The notes under the pieces were generated by a model. It saw only the letters and a list, made by a program, of their open reading frames with translations, made no database searches and was not told the DNA's origin. From NCBI GenBank assembly GCA_016875165.1, contig VGSF01000022.1, positions 1-55,173 of the forward strand: a stretch of 55,173 bases of DNA. Direction: 5' to 3'. Source of the stretch: Deltaproteobacteria bacterium (GTDB lineage: Bacteria > Desulfobacterota > SM23-61). The translations under genes and the position numbers were made by a program. This document shows, in pieces, positions 1 to 8,651 of the stretch. Positions within the stretch are counted from its first letter, which is position 1. Every line of letters begins with the position of its first letter.

Positions 1-140
1 ATGAGAAATTCATAGCATTATTTTTACACCCTTTACAAGTCATAAAAACCGCATAAATAAAGGGCTATTTGATATTTTTAGGCTTATTTTTACCCACACG
101 ATTTGGAGAAGACCCAGAATTATAAAAAGATCTGGAAAGT

Positions 141-282
141 GATTAAGGTATCTGCCCCTATTTCCTATTTTTATCTCTAAAATAGAGATAATAATCGATT
201 GAATTTTATCTAAAAAAGAGATGCAATTGCCATTATGAAAAATGTAATTTCACAACTTATTGATGATTTCCATGAACGGAAT
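141..282 (+). repeat. Direct repeat copy 1 (promoter plus N-terminus of AAA_14 ATPase)
   Basis: This block matches 1849-1991 over about 142 bases with few differences. It includes an inverted-repeat operator and the first 16 codons of the downstream ATPase. The two copies bracket the GC-rich ATPase gene at 299-1804, as expected if that gene arrived by an event that duplicated the promoter and 5' end of the resident gene. Confidence 0.8.
172..190. promoter_or_regulatory. Inverted-repeat operator TATCTCT-N5-AGAGATA
   Basis: A perfect 7-base inverted repeat with a 5-base spacer. A second, decayed site follows at about 207-222 (TATCT then GAGAT). The same arrangement is intact in the second copy at 1881-1899 and 1914-1932, which supports a dimeric regulator binding two sites one to three helical turns apart. 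The regulator is unknown. Confidence 0.55.
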
Positions 283-298
283 GTGATAGTATTATGCC

Positions 299-1804
299 GT
301 GAAGAATAATTCTAAAAAGAATAGTACGGAGAGTGCCTTCTGGAACCGGGCACAGGAACTTGAGACGCTACGCGATTGGTGGGCACACGAACCGCGTCTG
401 GGCGTTATTCACGGCCGGCGGCGTCTGGGCAAGACGTCGCTTCTGCGCCACTGGCTCGGGGGCACGGCGGGCTGTTACGTACAGGCCACGGAGGGAACTC
501 CTGCCTCCCAGCGAACGGCGCTGGCTGATGATCTTCAGTCGGTGGTGCCCGGTTTCGGCGAGGTCGTATATCCCTCGTGGCGAGCACTGTTGGATACTTT
601 GAAACGGCAATGGCCTGCCCGCAGTGTTACGCCCAGCGTTGCAGGCGGGCTGGCTGCGACTCCCGTGCTCGTGTTGGACGAATTTCCCTATCTGGCGCAA
701 TCGGCGCCAGAATTACCTTCGGTACTGCAGGCCATGGTGGATGCGCCGGACGCCAAGCGCCTGCCGATCATTATCTGCGGGTCCAGCCAACGTATGATGC
801 AGGGGCTCGTATTGAATTCCGACGCGCCGCTCTATGGACGGGCACAAATTCTCCTGCGGCTCCAGCCACTATCCGCCACGGAGATTCGTGCGGCGCTGGG
901 ACTCCCGAATGCCATCACCGCCATCGAGGTCTATGCGGCGTTCGGCGGTGTGCCGCGCTACTGGGACCTGATGCGTGACCGCCAATACATCAAGGCTGAG
1001 GAGGCACTGGAGCACCTCGTGTTTTCGCCGCAGGGTATCTTACATGACGAGGCGGAGCGGGTGCTGCGAGACGAGGAGGCCGCCGCCTTGGAGCGTGCGG
1101 TCTGCGAACTGATAGGTCGTGGGGCACGTCGCCCCTCGGAAATGGCGGCGCGTCTCGGCGTGAAGGACACTACGCTGGCTAAGCCCTTGCGACATCTCGC
1201 GGACCTTGGACTAATTGAGCGCCAAGCAACGTACGACTTTGACAGCGGTCAGCCGGTGGCCGGTGGCCGCCGCGCATTCTACAAGCTGGCTGATCCTTTC
1301 CTGGCTATGTGGTATGCCTGCGTGCGGCCGTACCTGAGCGGTCTGAATCTGGGCGCAGAGACAGCCCGGCAACATGCGCATGAGGCTTGGACCCACCACG
1401 TGGCCGCCGTTTGGGAAGACCTGTGCCGACAGCAGTGGCACCGGCTCGGATATCAGGATGTCGAATGGGAACCCGCCGGACGCTACTGGGCCAGCCGCGA
1501 GTCAACCGGGGCGGAATGGGACGTGGTCTCCGTTTCCTCCGACCGGCGGCACGTGTTCCTGGGCGAATGCAAGTGGATGAAGGGCGTGACGAGTTCCAAG
1601 GTGGGTGTGATCATCCATGCTCTCAAAAATCGTCAAGTCCCTCCTCTGCCCGGTAAGACTCAAGTCCACTTGGGATTGTTCCTGCCGGCGAAGGGCAAGC
1701 TACCGCCGGAAATGGATGGCGTTGCCATTCTGGATGCCGAAAGGATGCTCGGTGAATCCGGTAAAATCGGAAGATCAATGATACATCCGAAAGAAAAAAG
1801 ATAA
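299..1804 (+). CDS. Archaeal-type AAA+ ATPase with DUF234-like C-terminus
   Basis: This 501-residue protein has a Walker A motif GRRRLGKTS at residues 39-47 and a Walker B motif VLVLDEFP at about 123-130. A winged-helix segment follows (around 280-310), then a C-terminal DUF234-like, nuclease-fold region with the motif GECKW near residue 425. Members of this family (COG1672 type) are predicted STAND/AAA NTPases of poorly known role, often mobile and found near TA or defence genes. The gene is far more GC-rich than its neighbours, which suggests horizontal transfer. It starts with GTG and overlaps the short leader ORF at 235-309. The family call is firm; the biological role is unknown. Confidence 0.85.
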   Translation: MKNNSKKNSTESAFWNRAQELETLRDWWAHEPRLGVIHGRRRLGKTSLLRHWLGGTAGCYVQATEGTPASQRTALADDLQSVVPGFGEVVYPSWRALLDTLKRQWPARSVTPSVAGGLAATPVLVLDEFPYLAQSAPELPSVLQAMVDAPDAKRLPIIICGSSQRMMQGLVLNSDAPLYGRAQILLRLQPLSATEIRAALGLPNAITAIEVYAAFGGVPRYWDLMRDRQYIKAEEALEHLVFSPQGILHDEAERVLRDEEAAALERAVCELIGRGARRPSEMAARLGVKDTTLAKPLRHLADLGLIERQATYDFDSGQPVAGGRRAFYKLADPFLAMWYACVRPYLSGLNLGAETARQHAHEAWTHHVAAVWEDLCRQQWHRLGYQDVEWEPAGRYWASRESTGAEWDVVSVSSDRRHVFLGECKWMKGVTSSKVGVIIHALKNRQVPPLPGKTQVHLGLFLPAKGKLPPEMDGVAILDAERMLGESGKIGRSMIHPKEKR

Positions 1805-1848
1805 TTACTTTGAAAGTTGTTTTATGCCCGAGATCGGGCAGCCAAATT

Positions 1849-1991
1849 GATTAAGGTATCTGCCCCCGTTTCTAATTTATTATCTCTAAAATAGAGATAA
1901 TAATCGTTTGATTTATCTCTCAAAAAGAGATAGAATTGCCATTATGAAAAATGTAATTTCACAACTTATTGATGATTTCCATGAACGGAAT
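1849..1991 (+). repeat. Direct repeat copy 2
   Basis: Original-looking copy of the repeat at 141-282, here joined to the rest of the ATPase gene it belongs to. Confidence 0.8.
1881..1932. promoter_or_regulatory. Paired inverted-repeat operators upstream of AAA_14 ATPase
   Basis: Two copies of TATCTCT-N5-AGAGATA lie at 1881-1899 and 1914-1932, 33 bases centre to centre, the second ending 11 bases before the ATG at 1944. This position would suit autorepression. Both sites are perfect here, whereas the second is degraded in the copy at 172-222. Confidence 0.6.
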
Positions 1992-2886
1992 TTGCCTGAA
2001 CTGGTAACTCGGAATAAGGAATTTTCTGAAGTAAGGGGTAAGGCGGATGTCGTCATCGGTATAAGGCGATCTGGTAAGACCTGGTTTTGTTATCAGAAAA
2101 TAAAAGAACTGATTGCCTCGGGTATAAAAAAAGAGGAGATACTCTATCTTAACTTTGAAGATGATCGTTTGCTTGAGTTTAATGTTAATAATTTTCAGGA
2201 AATTCTTGATGTCTATTTCGGGAAATATCCCGAACATCGAAATACCCGGTGTTATTTTTTCTTTGATGAAATACAGAGAATTGATCAATGGGAAATGTTC
2301 ATCAGGCGTTTGCTGGATACGGAAAATCTTCAAATTTTCATTACCGGCTCATCTTCAAAGTTACTTGGCTCGGAAATAGCCACCAGCTTACGGGGGCGCT
2401 CTCTCACGATAGAAATATTCCCGTTCAGTTTTGAGGAATTTTTGAAATTTCACGGGCTTTTTTCCGCCAGTCCAAAAACGTTTGGCGCGAACACGGCCTC
2501 CGTATTACGCAAGGCTGTAAAAGATTATCTTGATGTTGGAGGTTTCCCGGAAGTACAGAAACTGGATAGCAATCTTCGTATTGAAGTATTACAGGGTTAT
2601 ATTAATTCTGTATTGCTGAAAGACATCCTTGAGCGCCATAAGGTAAGCAATATTATTGTGATGAAACATCTTGTCCGCCATATTATGAATTCTTCCGGCG
2701 GGCAATTCAGTGTTAACAAATTGGGAGATGTCGGATATAAAGACCTTTGCAAGAGAACTCCATGGATTGAAAAGCGCAATGGATGAACTTTCACTCTCCA
2801 CAGGCACGATTGTAACATGGGATGACGAAACCACCATAGAGAAGAAAATAAAAGCGATTCCCATCTGGAAATGGCTTTTAATTTAA
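1944..2886 (+). pseudogene. AAA_14/DUF4143 ATPase, internally deleted
   Basis: The reading frame from ATG 1944 encodes an AAA_14 ATPase with Walker A GIRRSGKT at residues 39-46 and Walker B FFFDEIQ. The start at 1944 is preferred over an upstream ATG because it matches the duplicated N-terminus at 235. The frame stops at 2786 after about 280 residues, against about 400 for the family. The true C-terminal end is still readable in another frame from about 2758 to the TAA at 2884-2886 (LKSAMDELSLSTGTIVTW and onward), so a piece of the DUF4143 region was lost with a frameshift. The gene was probably a mobile, TA- or defence-associated ATPase and is now inactive. Confidence 0.75.
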
Positions 2887-3005
2887 AAGTGTTACATTTG
2901 CAAATCGGTATATTTCATTCAGAACAGACAAAGTAAATACGAAAAAGATCGGGTGTTGCGCAAAGGTCTTTACTCTATTATTGAACGCAACAATTAAGGG
3001 GCGTT

Positions 3006-4028
3006 ATGTTTGCCAATAGGGTTTTACTTGTAACGGGTGGTACGGGGTCATTCGGAAACGCCGTTTTGCGACGTTTTCTGCATACGGACATAAAGGAAAT
3101 CCGTGTCTTCAGCAGGGACGAAAAGAAACAAGAAGATATGAGGCTAACGCTCAAGAATGACAAGGTAAAGTTTTATATTGGTGATGTTCGTGATTTTAAT
3201 AGTCTCAACTTCGCAATGGAAGGAGCTGATTATGTATTTAATGCTGCGGCCCTGAAACAAGTTCCTTCATGTGAGTTTTATCCCATGGAGGCAGTGAAGA
3301 CCAATGTCATCGGCACAGATAACGTGATCAATTCCGCCATAGCCAATCAAGTGAAAAAGGTTGTCATATTGAGTACAGATAAAGCAGTTTACCCAATTAA
3401 TGCGATGGGCATGTCCAAGGCACTGATGGAAAAAATTATGGTTGCCAAATCCAGGACGGTAGACATAGAAAAAATTACCCTTTGTGGTACTCGCTATGGT
3501 AATGTTATGGCATCGCGGGGATCAGTAATTCCTTTGTTTGTACAACAGATTAAGGAAGGAAAGCCAATAACGGTTACAGATCCAAATATGACCCGGTTCA
3601 TGATGTCATTGGATGATGCCATCTCATTGGTAACTTATGCCTTTAATAACGCAAAACAGGGCGATATATTCGTTCAAAAAGCCCCGGCTGCGACAATCAA
3701 TGATTTAGCAGTGGCACTAAAAGAATTATTTGAGGCCAATAATGAAATAATAATAATTGGCACCCGGCACGGCGAAAAATTGCATGAAACATTGCTGACC
3801 CGCGAGGAACTCGCAAAAGCCGAAGACTGTGGAGATTATTATAGAATCTCACCTGACGATAGAGATTTGAACTATAGCAAGTATTTTACCGAAGGCAAAG
3901 AGCAAGTATCGCTTATGGAAGATTATAATTCTTTCAATACCCGCCGGTTAAATGTTGAAGAAATAAAGGCAATGCTATTGAAATTGGATTATATTGAACA
4001 GGAACTTTCGCAAGGGGCCATCAAGTGA
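3006..4028 (+). CDS. fnlA: UDP-GlcNAc 4,6-dehydratase/5-epimerase, UDP-L-FucNAc pathway
   Basis: First enzyme of UDP-L-FucNAc synthesis (FnlA/WbjB/CapE family), converting UDP-GlcNAc to 4-keto-6-deoxy intermediates with C5 inversion in the cytoplasm. The 340-residue extended SDR has the NAD(P) motif GGTGSFG at residues 11-17. Its active-site region TDKAVYPINAMGMSK spans about 124-138, with Met in place of the usual SDR Tyr, as in CapE and PglF enzymes. The start follows an AAGGGG ribosome site. It overlaps fnlB by four bases (GTGA), and fnlC follows, so the full UDP-L-FucNAc set is present. N-terminal fragments of relatives of this gene occur at 20414, 22233, 38854 and 40091. Confidence 0.93.
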   Translation: MFANRVLLVTGGTGSFGNAVLRRFLHTDIKEIRVFSRDEKKQEDMRLTLKNDKVKFYIGDVRDFNSLNFAMEGADYVFNAAALKQVPSCEFYPMEAVKTNVIGTDNVINSAIANQVKKVVILSTDKAVYPINAMGMSKALMEKIMVAKSRTVDIEKITLCGTRYGNVMASRGSVIPLFVQQIKEGKPITVTDPNMTRFMMSLDDAISLVTYAFNNAKQGDIFVQKAPAATINDLAVALKELFEANNEIIIIGTRHGEKLHETLLTREELAKAEDCGDYYRISPDDRDLNYSKYFTEGKEQVSLMEDYNSFNTRRLNVEEIKAMLLKLDYIEQELSQGAIK

Positions 4029-5188
4029 AAACCGTATTGGTAACAGGCTCCGAGGGATTTATCGGAAAAAACTTGCGTGTCGCTTTATCAAGGCTTGACG
4101 ATATAAAAGTAATAGGCTTTGATATCGGGGATCACATTTCAAGCCTTACCTCAAACCTCAAAGAAGCGGATGTTATTTATCACCTCGCCGGGGTCAATCG
4201 ACCGGAAAGAATAGAAGAGTTTCAAACGGTAAACACAGGGCTAACACAGACAATGGTATCTTTCATCCAAGAGATTAATAAAAAGCCAATTATCGTGATG
4301 ACCTCATCCGTCCAGGCCGAATTAGATAATCCTTACGGCATCAGTAAGAAGAAGGCAGAAGACATCCTCTTTGAATTCAGTAGAAAAACATCCGCACCGG
4401 TCTATATTTACCGCTTGACCAATGTTTTCGGCAAGTGGTGCCGGCCAAACTATAATTCAGTCGTTGCGACATTTTGCTACAACATTGCAAATGGTTTGGA
4501 CATAAACATATCGGATCGAAACAAAGAACTTGATTTGGTTTACATTGATGATGTCGTTACTGCCTTTATTCGGGTAATGGGAGGAAAACACCCCAGCTCG
4601 GAGGCCCCCTTCTTTCATGTTGAGCCAACATTTCACGTGACTCTTGGTACGCTGGCTGATACAATTTGCTCTTTTAAAGAATCTCGGAACTCGTTGATGG
4701 TACCAACATTTTCTGACCCTTTTGTCCGGAGACTTTATGCCACCTACATATCCTATCTACCTATAGATAGCTTCTCCTACTCCTTAAAACAAGAGATTGA
4801 TCCGCGTGGAGAGCTGGCTGAACTTCTAAAATCACCCCACTTCGGCCAAATGTTTGTATCCAGGACAAGGCCAGGGATCACCCGCGGTAACCATTACCAT
4901 GATACAAAAGTGGAGAAATTCGTCGTCCTGGACGGGGAAAGTGTGATCCGGTTTCGCTCTATAAGACCAGAGGGCCGAGATCAAAGGGCTGAGGTCGGAG
5001 GGCCGAGATCAGAGGGCGGAGATGTCATCGAATACCCGGTTTCCGGTCGTGAGTTCCGCGTAGTCGACATCCCTCCAGGGTATACCCATTCTATTGAAAA
5101 TGTTGGAAAAAAGGATCTTATTGTCCTTTTTTGGGCAAACGAAATTCTCGATCCAGCATCTTCAGACACCTATTACGAAAAGGTCTGA
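4025..5188 (+). CDS. fnlB: UDP-FucNAc pathway reductase with C-terminal cupin (CapF/FnlB)
   Basis: Second enzyme of the UDP-L-FucNAc pathway (FnlB/WbjC/CapF), a two-domain protein. The N-terminal SDR reductase has GSEGFIG at residues 8-14. The C-terminal cupin contains GNHYHDTKVEKF, whose His residues are metal ligands in CapF. It starts with GTG overlapping fnlA, so the two are translationally coupled. Residues 314-333 (4964-5023) are an arginine-, glutamate- and glycine-rich insert encoded by the same GAGATCAGAGG-type words that flank the next gene. The insert lies between the cupin strand reading RFRSI and VIEYPVSG, where CapF relatives have only a few residues. The frame is kept, so the enzyme may still work. 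Confidence 0.9.
   Translation: MKTVLVTGSEGFIGKNLRVALSRLDDIKVIGFDIGDHISSLTSNLKEADVIYHLAGVNRPERIEEFQTVNTGLTQTMVSFIQEINKKPIIVMTSSVQAELDNPYGISKKKAEDILFEFSRKTSAPVYIYRLTNVFGKWCRPNYNSVVATFCYNIANGLDINISDRNKELDLVYIDDVVTAFIRVMGGKHPSSEAPFFHVEPTFHVTLGTLADTICSFKESRNSLMVPTFSDPFVRRLYATYISYLPIDSFSYSLKQEIDPRGELAELLKSPHFGQMFVSRTRPGITRGNHYHDTKVEKFVVLDGESVIRFRSIRPEGRDQRAEVGGPRSEGGDVIEYPVSGREFRVVDIPPGYTHSIENVGKKDLIVLFWANEILDPASSDTYYEKV
4964..5023 (+). repeat. In-frame word-repeat insertion inside fnlB
   Basis: Sixty bases made of variants of AGGGCCGAGATCA, encoding 20 extra residues in the cupin domain. The words match the non-coding repeat at 5189-5291 that precedes the S23-like gene. Confidence 0.75.
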
Positions 5189-5291
5189 GGACAGAGATCA
5201 GAGATCAAAAATCAGAGGTCGGATGTCAGAGAGCAGAGGGCAGAGAGAATAGCAGAGAACAGAGATCAGAAGTCAGAGATCAGGGGAAGAT
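5189..5291. repeat. Degenerate AGAGATCAGAGGTC repeat, left flank of S23 cassette
   Basis: About 100 bases built from words such as CAGAGATCAGA, GAGGTCGGATGTC and GAACAGAGATCAGAAGTC. The reverse-complement counterpart lies just after the gene at 5684-5725 (CTGACCTCTGATCCCTGAT and similar), so the gene is bracketed by inverted degenerate repeats. Confidence 0.8.
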
Positions 5292-5687
5292 GTGACTGAA
5301 CGGAAGGTACGGATCAATTCGGCTAAAGACCTATCTGTGTATAAAAAAGCCTATCAACTTGCTATGTTGGTGTATAGTAATACCAAACAATTTCCCGATG
5401 TAGAGAAGTATGCGCTGACCAGTCAGGTACGCCGCTCATCTCGGTCTGTATGCCTCAATTTGCGTGAAGCATGGGCCAAGCGTCGTTACGAAGCCCATTT
5501 CATAAGTAAGTTGACCGATTGCGACGGGGAGAACAGCGAAACAGATTCATCCTTGGATTTTGCCCGTGACTGCGGGTACATAACCCAAGAAGAGTACAAT
5601 GAAATGGCAAGTCTTTGCGAAGAGATAGGAAAAATGCTTGGCAGTATGCTCAAGAGCCCGAGGGGTTTTTTGACGTTAGATCACTGA
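5292..5687 (+). CDS. Four-helix-bundle (S23 / 23S rRNA intervening-sequence) protein
   Basis: This 131-residue protein belongs to the S23/IVS family, first known from ORFs inside 23S rRNA intervening sequences and related to the Avd accessory proteins of diversity-generating retroelements. Typical features are the LxVYKKAYQLAMLVY start, the central SQVRRSSRSVCLNLREAW helix and the GYITQEEYNEM region. It starts with GTG. It sits between fnlB and fnlC in the same direction and is flanked by inverted word-repeats, so it looks like a small inserted cassette, not a pathway enzyme. No rRNA and no reverse transcriptase is nearby. The molecular role is not established. Confidence 0.85.
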   Translation: MTERKVRINSAKDLSVYKKAYQLAMLVYSNTKQFPDVEKYALTSQVRRSSRSVCLNLREAWAKRRYEAHFISKLTDCDGENSETDSSLDFARDCGYITQEEYNEMASLCEEIGKMLGSMLKSPRGFLTLDH

Positions 5688-5725
5688 CCTCTGATCCCTG
5701 ATTTCTGACATCTGATTTCTGGAGC
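5684..5725. repeat. Right flank repeat of the S23 cassette
   Basis: CTGACCTCTGATCCCTGAT followed by TTCTGACATCTGATTTCTGG. This is the inverted counterpart of the left flank and overlaps the end of the S23-like gene. Confidence 0.75.
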
Positions 5726-5729
5726 AGCT

Positions 5730-6854
5730 ATGAAAGTGATGACTGTTGTTGGGACAAGACCTGAAATTATTCGCCTCTCACGAGTTATGGTGGCGCTGGA
5801 CCGTTATATGAGGCAGGTCATTGTGCACACCGGACAGAACTATGATTATGAGCTGAATCAGATCTTTTTTGAAGATCTAGAGCTTCGCAAACCGGATTAC
5901 TTTCTTGAAACTGCTGGTAAAAACGCATGTGAAACCGTGGGACAGATCATTGCTCGTGTTGACCAGATTCTGGAGAAAGAGCAACCTGATGCTCTTTTGG
6001 TATTGGGAGACACCAACAGTTGTCTTGCGGCTTATCCAGCCAAACGGAGGAAGGTCCCGGTCTTCCACATGGAAGCAGGCAATCGCTGTTTTGATCAAAG
6101 GGTTCCAGAAGAGATAAACCGAAAGATTATTGATCACATCAGTGACATAAATCTGCCGTACAGTGATATCGCACGGGAGTATCTCCTCCGGGAAGGGTTC
6201 CCACCTGACCGTGTAATAAAAACAGGTAGCCCTATGTATGAGGTGCTATACTTTTACATGCCCAGAATTCAGAAGTCGGATATCAGAGATCGGCTGAATC
6301 TGAAAGAAGGGGAATATTTCGTCCTGAGTTGCCACCGGGAAGAAAATGTGGACTCTGAGAGTAATTTCCGGGGATTGATTAACGTGATGAATGGGTTGGT
6401 AAACGAGTACGGGAAACGGGTTATCGTCACTACCCATCCGCGCACTCGCAAGCGCATCGAATCCGAGGGGATCAAACTTCCAGACATGGTTGAACTTCAC
6501 AAACCCTTTAATATGACTGATTACGTTAAGCTTCAGGTGAATGCCCTTGCTGCCCTCTCGGATAGTGGCACAATAACTGAAGAATCATCGATTCTTAATT
6601 TTCCAGCCCTCAATATCCGTGAAGCACATGAACGTCCAGAAGGTATGGAAGAGGGATCAGTAATGATGACAGGGCTCAACTGGGAAACTATAAATCAAGC
6701 CCTTCGTATACTGGAGACGCAAAAAAGGGGTACAGATCGAACTCTGCGCATCGTGCAGGATTATGACGTACCGAATGTTTCAGAAAAGGTCGTACGCATT
6801 ATTATGAGCTATACAAATTACGTGAATCAAACAGTGTGGCGACGAAAAGTCTAA
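5730..6854 (+). CDS. fnlC: UDP-N-acetylglucosamine 2-epimerase family, UDP-L-FucNAc forming
   Basis: Third enzyme of the UDP-L-FucNAc pathway (FnlC/WbjD/CapG), which inverts C2 of the FnlB product. At 374 residues it has the expected family length. Visible motifs are VVGTRPEIIRLSRV at the N-terminus, the central HMEAGNRCFDQRVPEEINRK signature and SCHREENVD near residue 205. The gene follows the S23 cassette by 42 bases. It keeps the same order and strand as fnlA-fnlB, so the cassette has probably not abolished co-transcription. A short N-terminal fragment of a related non-hydrolysing 2-epimerase lies at 39967. Confidence 0.92.
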   Translation: MKVMTVVGTRPEIIRLSRVMVALDRYMRQVIVHTGQNYDYELNQIFFEDLELRKPDYFLETAGKNACETVGQIIARVDQILEKEQPDALLVLGDTNSCLAAYPAKRRKVPVFHMEAGNRCFDQRVPEEINRKIIDHISDINLPYSDIAREYLLREGFPPDRVIKTGSPMYEVLYFYMPRIQKSDIRDRLNLKEGEYFVLSCHREENVDSESNFRGLINVMNGLVNEYGKRVIVTTHPRTRKRIESEGIKLPDMVELHKPFNMTDYVKLQVNALAALSDSGTITEESSILNFPALNIREAHERPEGMEEGSVMMTGLNWETINQALRILETQKRGTDRTLRIVQDYDVPNVSEKVVRIIMSYTNYVNQTVWRRKV

Positions 6855-6916
6855 TAAACCCCTCAATCCCTATAATTTGTGTTCTGCCCTTTAAATCGAA
6901 AATAAAGCGATAGTTT

Positions 6917-8209
6917 ATGGCTAATGTCTTAATCCTTTCCCTCGTATTTCGGCCGGATAACGTGTCAACAGCTCAAATTATGGGAGACCTCGCTTTAGAC
7001 CTTAATGCCAGGGGACATACTGTTTTTGTGATCACGACTGTACCACATTATAATGAAGACGCCGAAGCATTGCTTCATCAACCACTTCATACTTATTTGG
7101 GGAAGCTCCTTCAGAGAAGCAATTATCGTGGTATGGAGGTGCTGCATGGGTGGATGCCACGCAAAGGAAAGAACAAGTTACTTCGCATTGTTGCTTGGTT
7201 GGGATTTCATGCCATCAGCACATTGGGAGGTGTTTTGACCCAATTTAAGCCGGATGTTATCTTAGCTCCGTCTCCTCCACTAACAATCGGAGTATGCGCT
7301 TGGTTGCTGGGATTACGGCATAATTGCCCTTTTATTTATAATGTTCAGGAAATTTATCCCGACGTAGCCGTTAATCTGGGTATGATACGAAATTCATTCG
7401 TAATCAAACGCCTGCAGACTCTGGAACATTTCGTTTATGCTAAAGCGGCTGCACTTGCAGTAATCTCGGAGGGGATGGCAAATCATATCCGAGCTAAAGG
7501 TATTCCGGAAGAGAAGATTCGGGTTATCCCAAACTTTGTGGATATCGAAGATTTTCGTCCGTTACCAAAAGACAATAAGTTCAGCCGCCAGTATGGTCTC
7601 CATAACAAGTTTGTGGTGAGTTACGCAGGGAATATGGGCAAGCCGCAGGAGTTAGACAAATTAATTGAAGCGGCACATCTGTTGCGGCATGAGTTCGGAA
7701 TTCATTTCCTGATGATGGGAGATGGTAGCGAGCGAGTTTCACTGATTGAACAGGCACAACACTTACAGTTACCAAATATTACATTCCTTCCTTATCAGCC
7801 CTACTCCTCAATGGCCGAAGCTTATGCAGCTGCTGATGCCTCGTTCGTATCACAAGCGCCCGGTACAAGTAATGATGGAATTCCATCAAAAGTGTATCGA
7901 ATCATGGCATGCGCCCGTCCTGTGATTGCATGTACCGATGCCAATTCTGACCTTGCACGCTTAGTGATAAAGGCAGATGGAGGTGTTGTTGTTGATTCAG
8001 GCGATGCGAAATCACTCTCTGATGCCATCTGGAAGGCTTTCGTTCAGCGAGATGTTTGGCTTGAAAAAGGTTTGAAAGCCAGAAATTCAATCCTCCGGGA
8101 TTACTCTCGTCCCACCGTTAGCACTCTTTATCATGAACTGATCACTGAGTTGCAGCAGAGAGACACTTTAGCCTCAAGTTGTGAGCGGTCTTGTGAACTG
8201 CGACATTGA
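6917..8209 (+). CDS. wbuB: GT4 glycosyltransferase, WbuB-like (probable FucNAc transferase)
   Basis: This 430-residue GT-B fold glycosyltransferase of the WbuB/WbvB group usually accompanies fnlABC and adds FucNAc to the lipid-linked repeat unit at the inner face of the membrane. It has a Gly-rich N-terminal domain, a central YNVQEIYPDVAV segment typical of the group, and a C-terminal nucleotide-sugar region GTSNDGIPSKVYRIMACARP. It lies 60 bases after fnlC on the same strand. The operon order fnlA-B-C-wbuB supports the role, though the acceptor sugar cannot be read from sequence. Confidence 0.87.
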   Translation: MANVLILSLVFRPDNVSTAQIMGDLALDLNARGHTVFVITTVPHYNEDAEALLHQPLHTYLGKLLQRSNYRGMEVLHGWMPRKGKNKLLRIVAWLGFHAISTLGGVLTQFKPDVILAPSPPLTIGVCAWLLGLRHNCPFIYNVQEIYPDVAVNLGMIRNSFVIKRLQTLEHFVYAKAAALAVISEGMANHIRAKGIPEEKIRVIPNFVDIEDFRPLPKDNKFSRQYGLHNKFVVSYAGNMGKPQELDKLIEAAHLLRHEFGIHFLMMGDGSERVSLIEQAQHLQLPNITFLPYQPYSSMAEAYAAADASFVSQAPGTSNDGIPSKVYRIMACARPVIACTDANSDLARLVIKADGGVVVDSGDAKSLSDAIWKAFVQRDVWLEKGLKARNSILRDYSRPTVSTLYHELITELQQRDTLASSCERSCELRH

Positions 8210-8496
8210 TAAGGAAGATGCCTCTCATTCTTGTTACCGGTGCGACAGGGGCTGTTGGGCCTTCGGTTATAGAGGCATTACATAAAGCCGGACATTCTAT
8301 ACGCACTTTGTCAATCGATGAACCGGAACCCGGATCGCTTCCTGTCGGCGTCGAGGTCCGCATTGGTGATATTACAGATCCACCGACAGTCCAATCCGCC
8401 ATGCAAGATGTTGACGTGGTTCTCCATCTGGCAGCCCTATTACACAATACCAATCCACCCCCTACCCTACGAACCCGGGAAAATAGGGGAAGATAA
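8206..8496 (+). pseudogene. NAD-dependent sugar epimerase, N-terminal fragment
   Basis: About 90 residues matching the N-terminus of the intact epimerase at 11012, including LVTGATGAVGPSVI and LHLAALLHNTNPPPTL. It then runs into CCGGGAAAATA... sequence and stops. It overlaps the end of wbuB, the place where an intact epimerase would be expected in the operon. The same foreign tail (GGGAAAATA, then GAAGATAAGAAG) truncates a second fragment at 9658 but at a different residue. Confidence 0.8.
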
Positions 8497-8651
8497 GAAG
8501 CTATGAAGATGACAAGGTATTGAAAATAATAAAGATACGAAGCCATCTAATTCATGAATTTGTGAGATCAGAAGTTAAGATGACAAGATCGGATGGGGAG
8601 CTAAAAAGAGCTAAGACATTTTAGAGATTTAGAAGTATATCAGAAGACCAT
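8497..8651. other. Low-complexity AG-rich spacer
   Basis: Word-like repeats such as GAAGATAAGAAG, AGATCAGAAGTTAAGATGACAAG and AGAAGTATATCAGAAG. No gene seen. Confidence 0.5.

Larger units (their letters stand above)
1..298. other. AT-rich leader region with duplicated promoter
   Basis: No convincing gene is visible in the first 140 bases. From 141 to 282 the sequence repeats the promoter region and first 16 codons of the ATPase gene that starts at 1944. A 24-codon reading frame (235-309, stop TAA at 307) begins like that ATPase and overlaps the GTG start of the next gene at 299 by 11 bases, so it could act as a coupled leader ORF. Confidence 0.6.

Noticed and set aside
5292..5687. Part of a diversity-generating retroelement (Avd)
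   Set aside because: The protein family is related, but no reverse transcriptase and no template/variable repeat pair was found nearby.
6250..6300. S23-type repeat words inside fnlC (CAGAAGTCGGATATCAGAG)
   Set aside because: The residues encoded (QKSDIRDRLNL) fit the normal sequence of this enzyme family, so the resemblance is probably chance.
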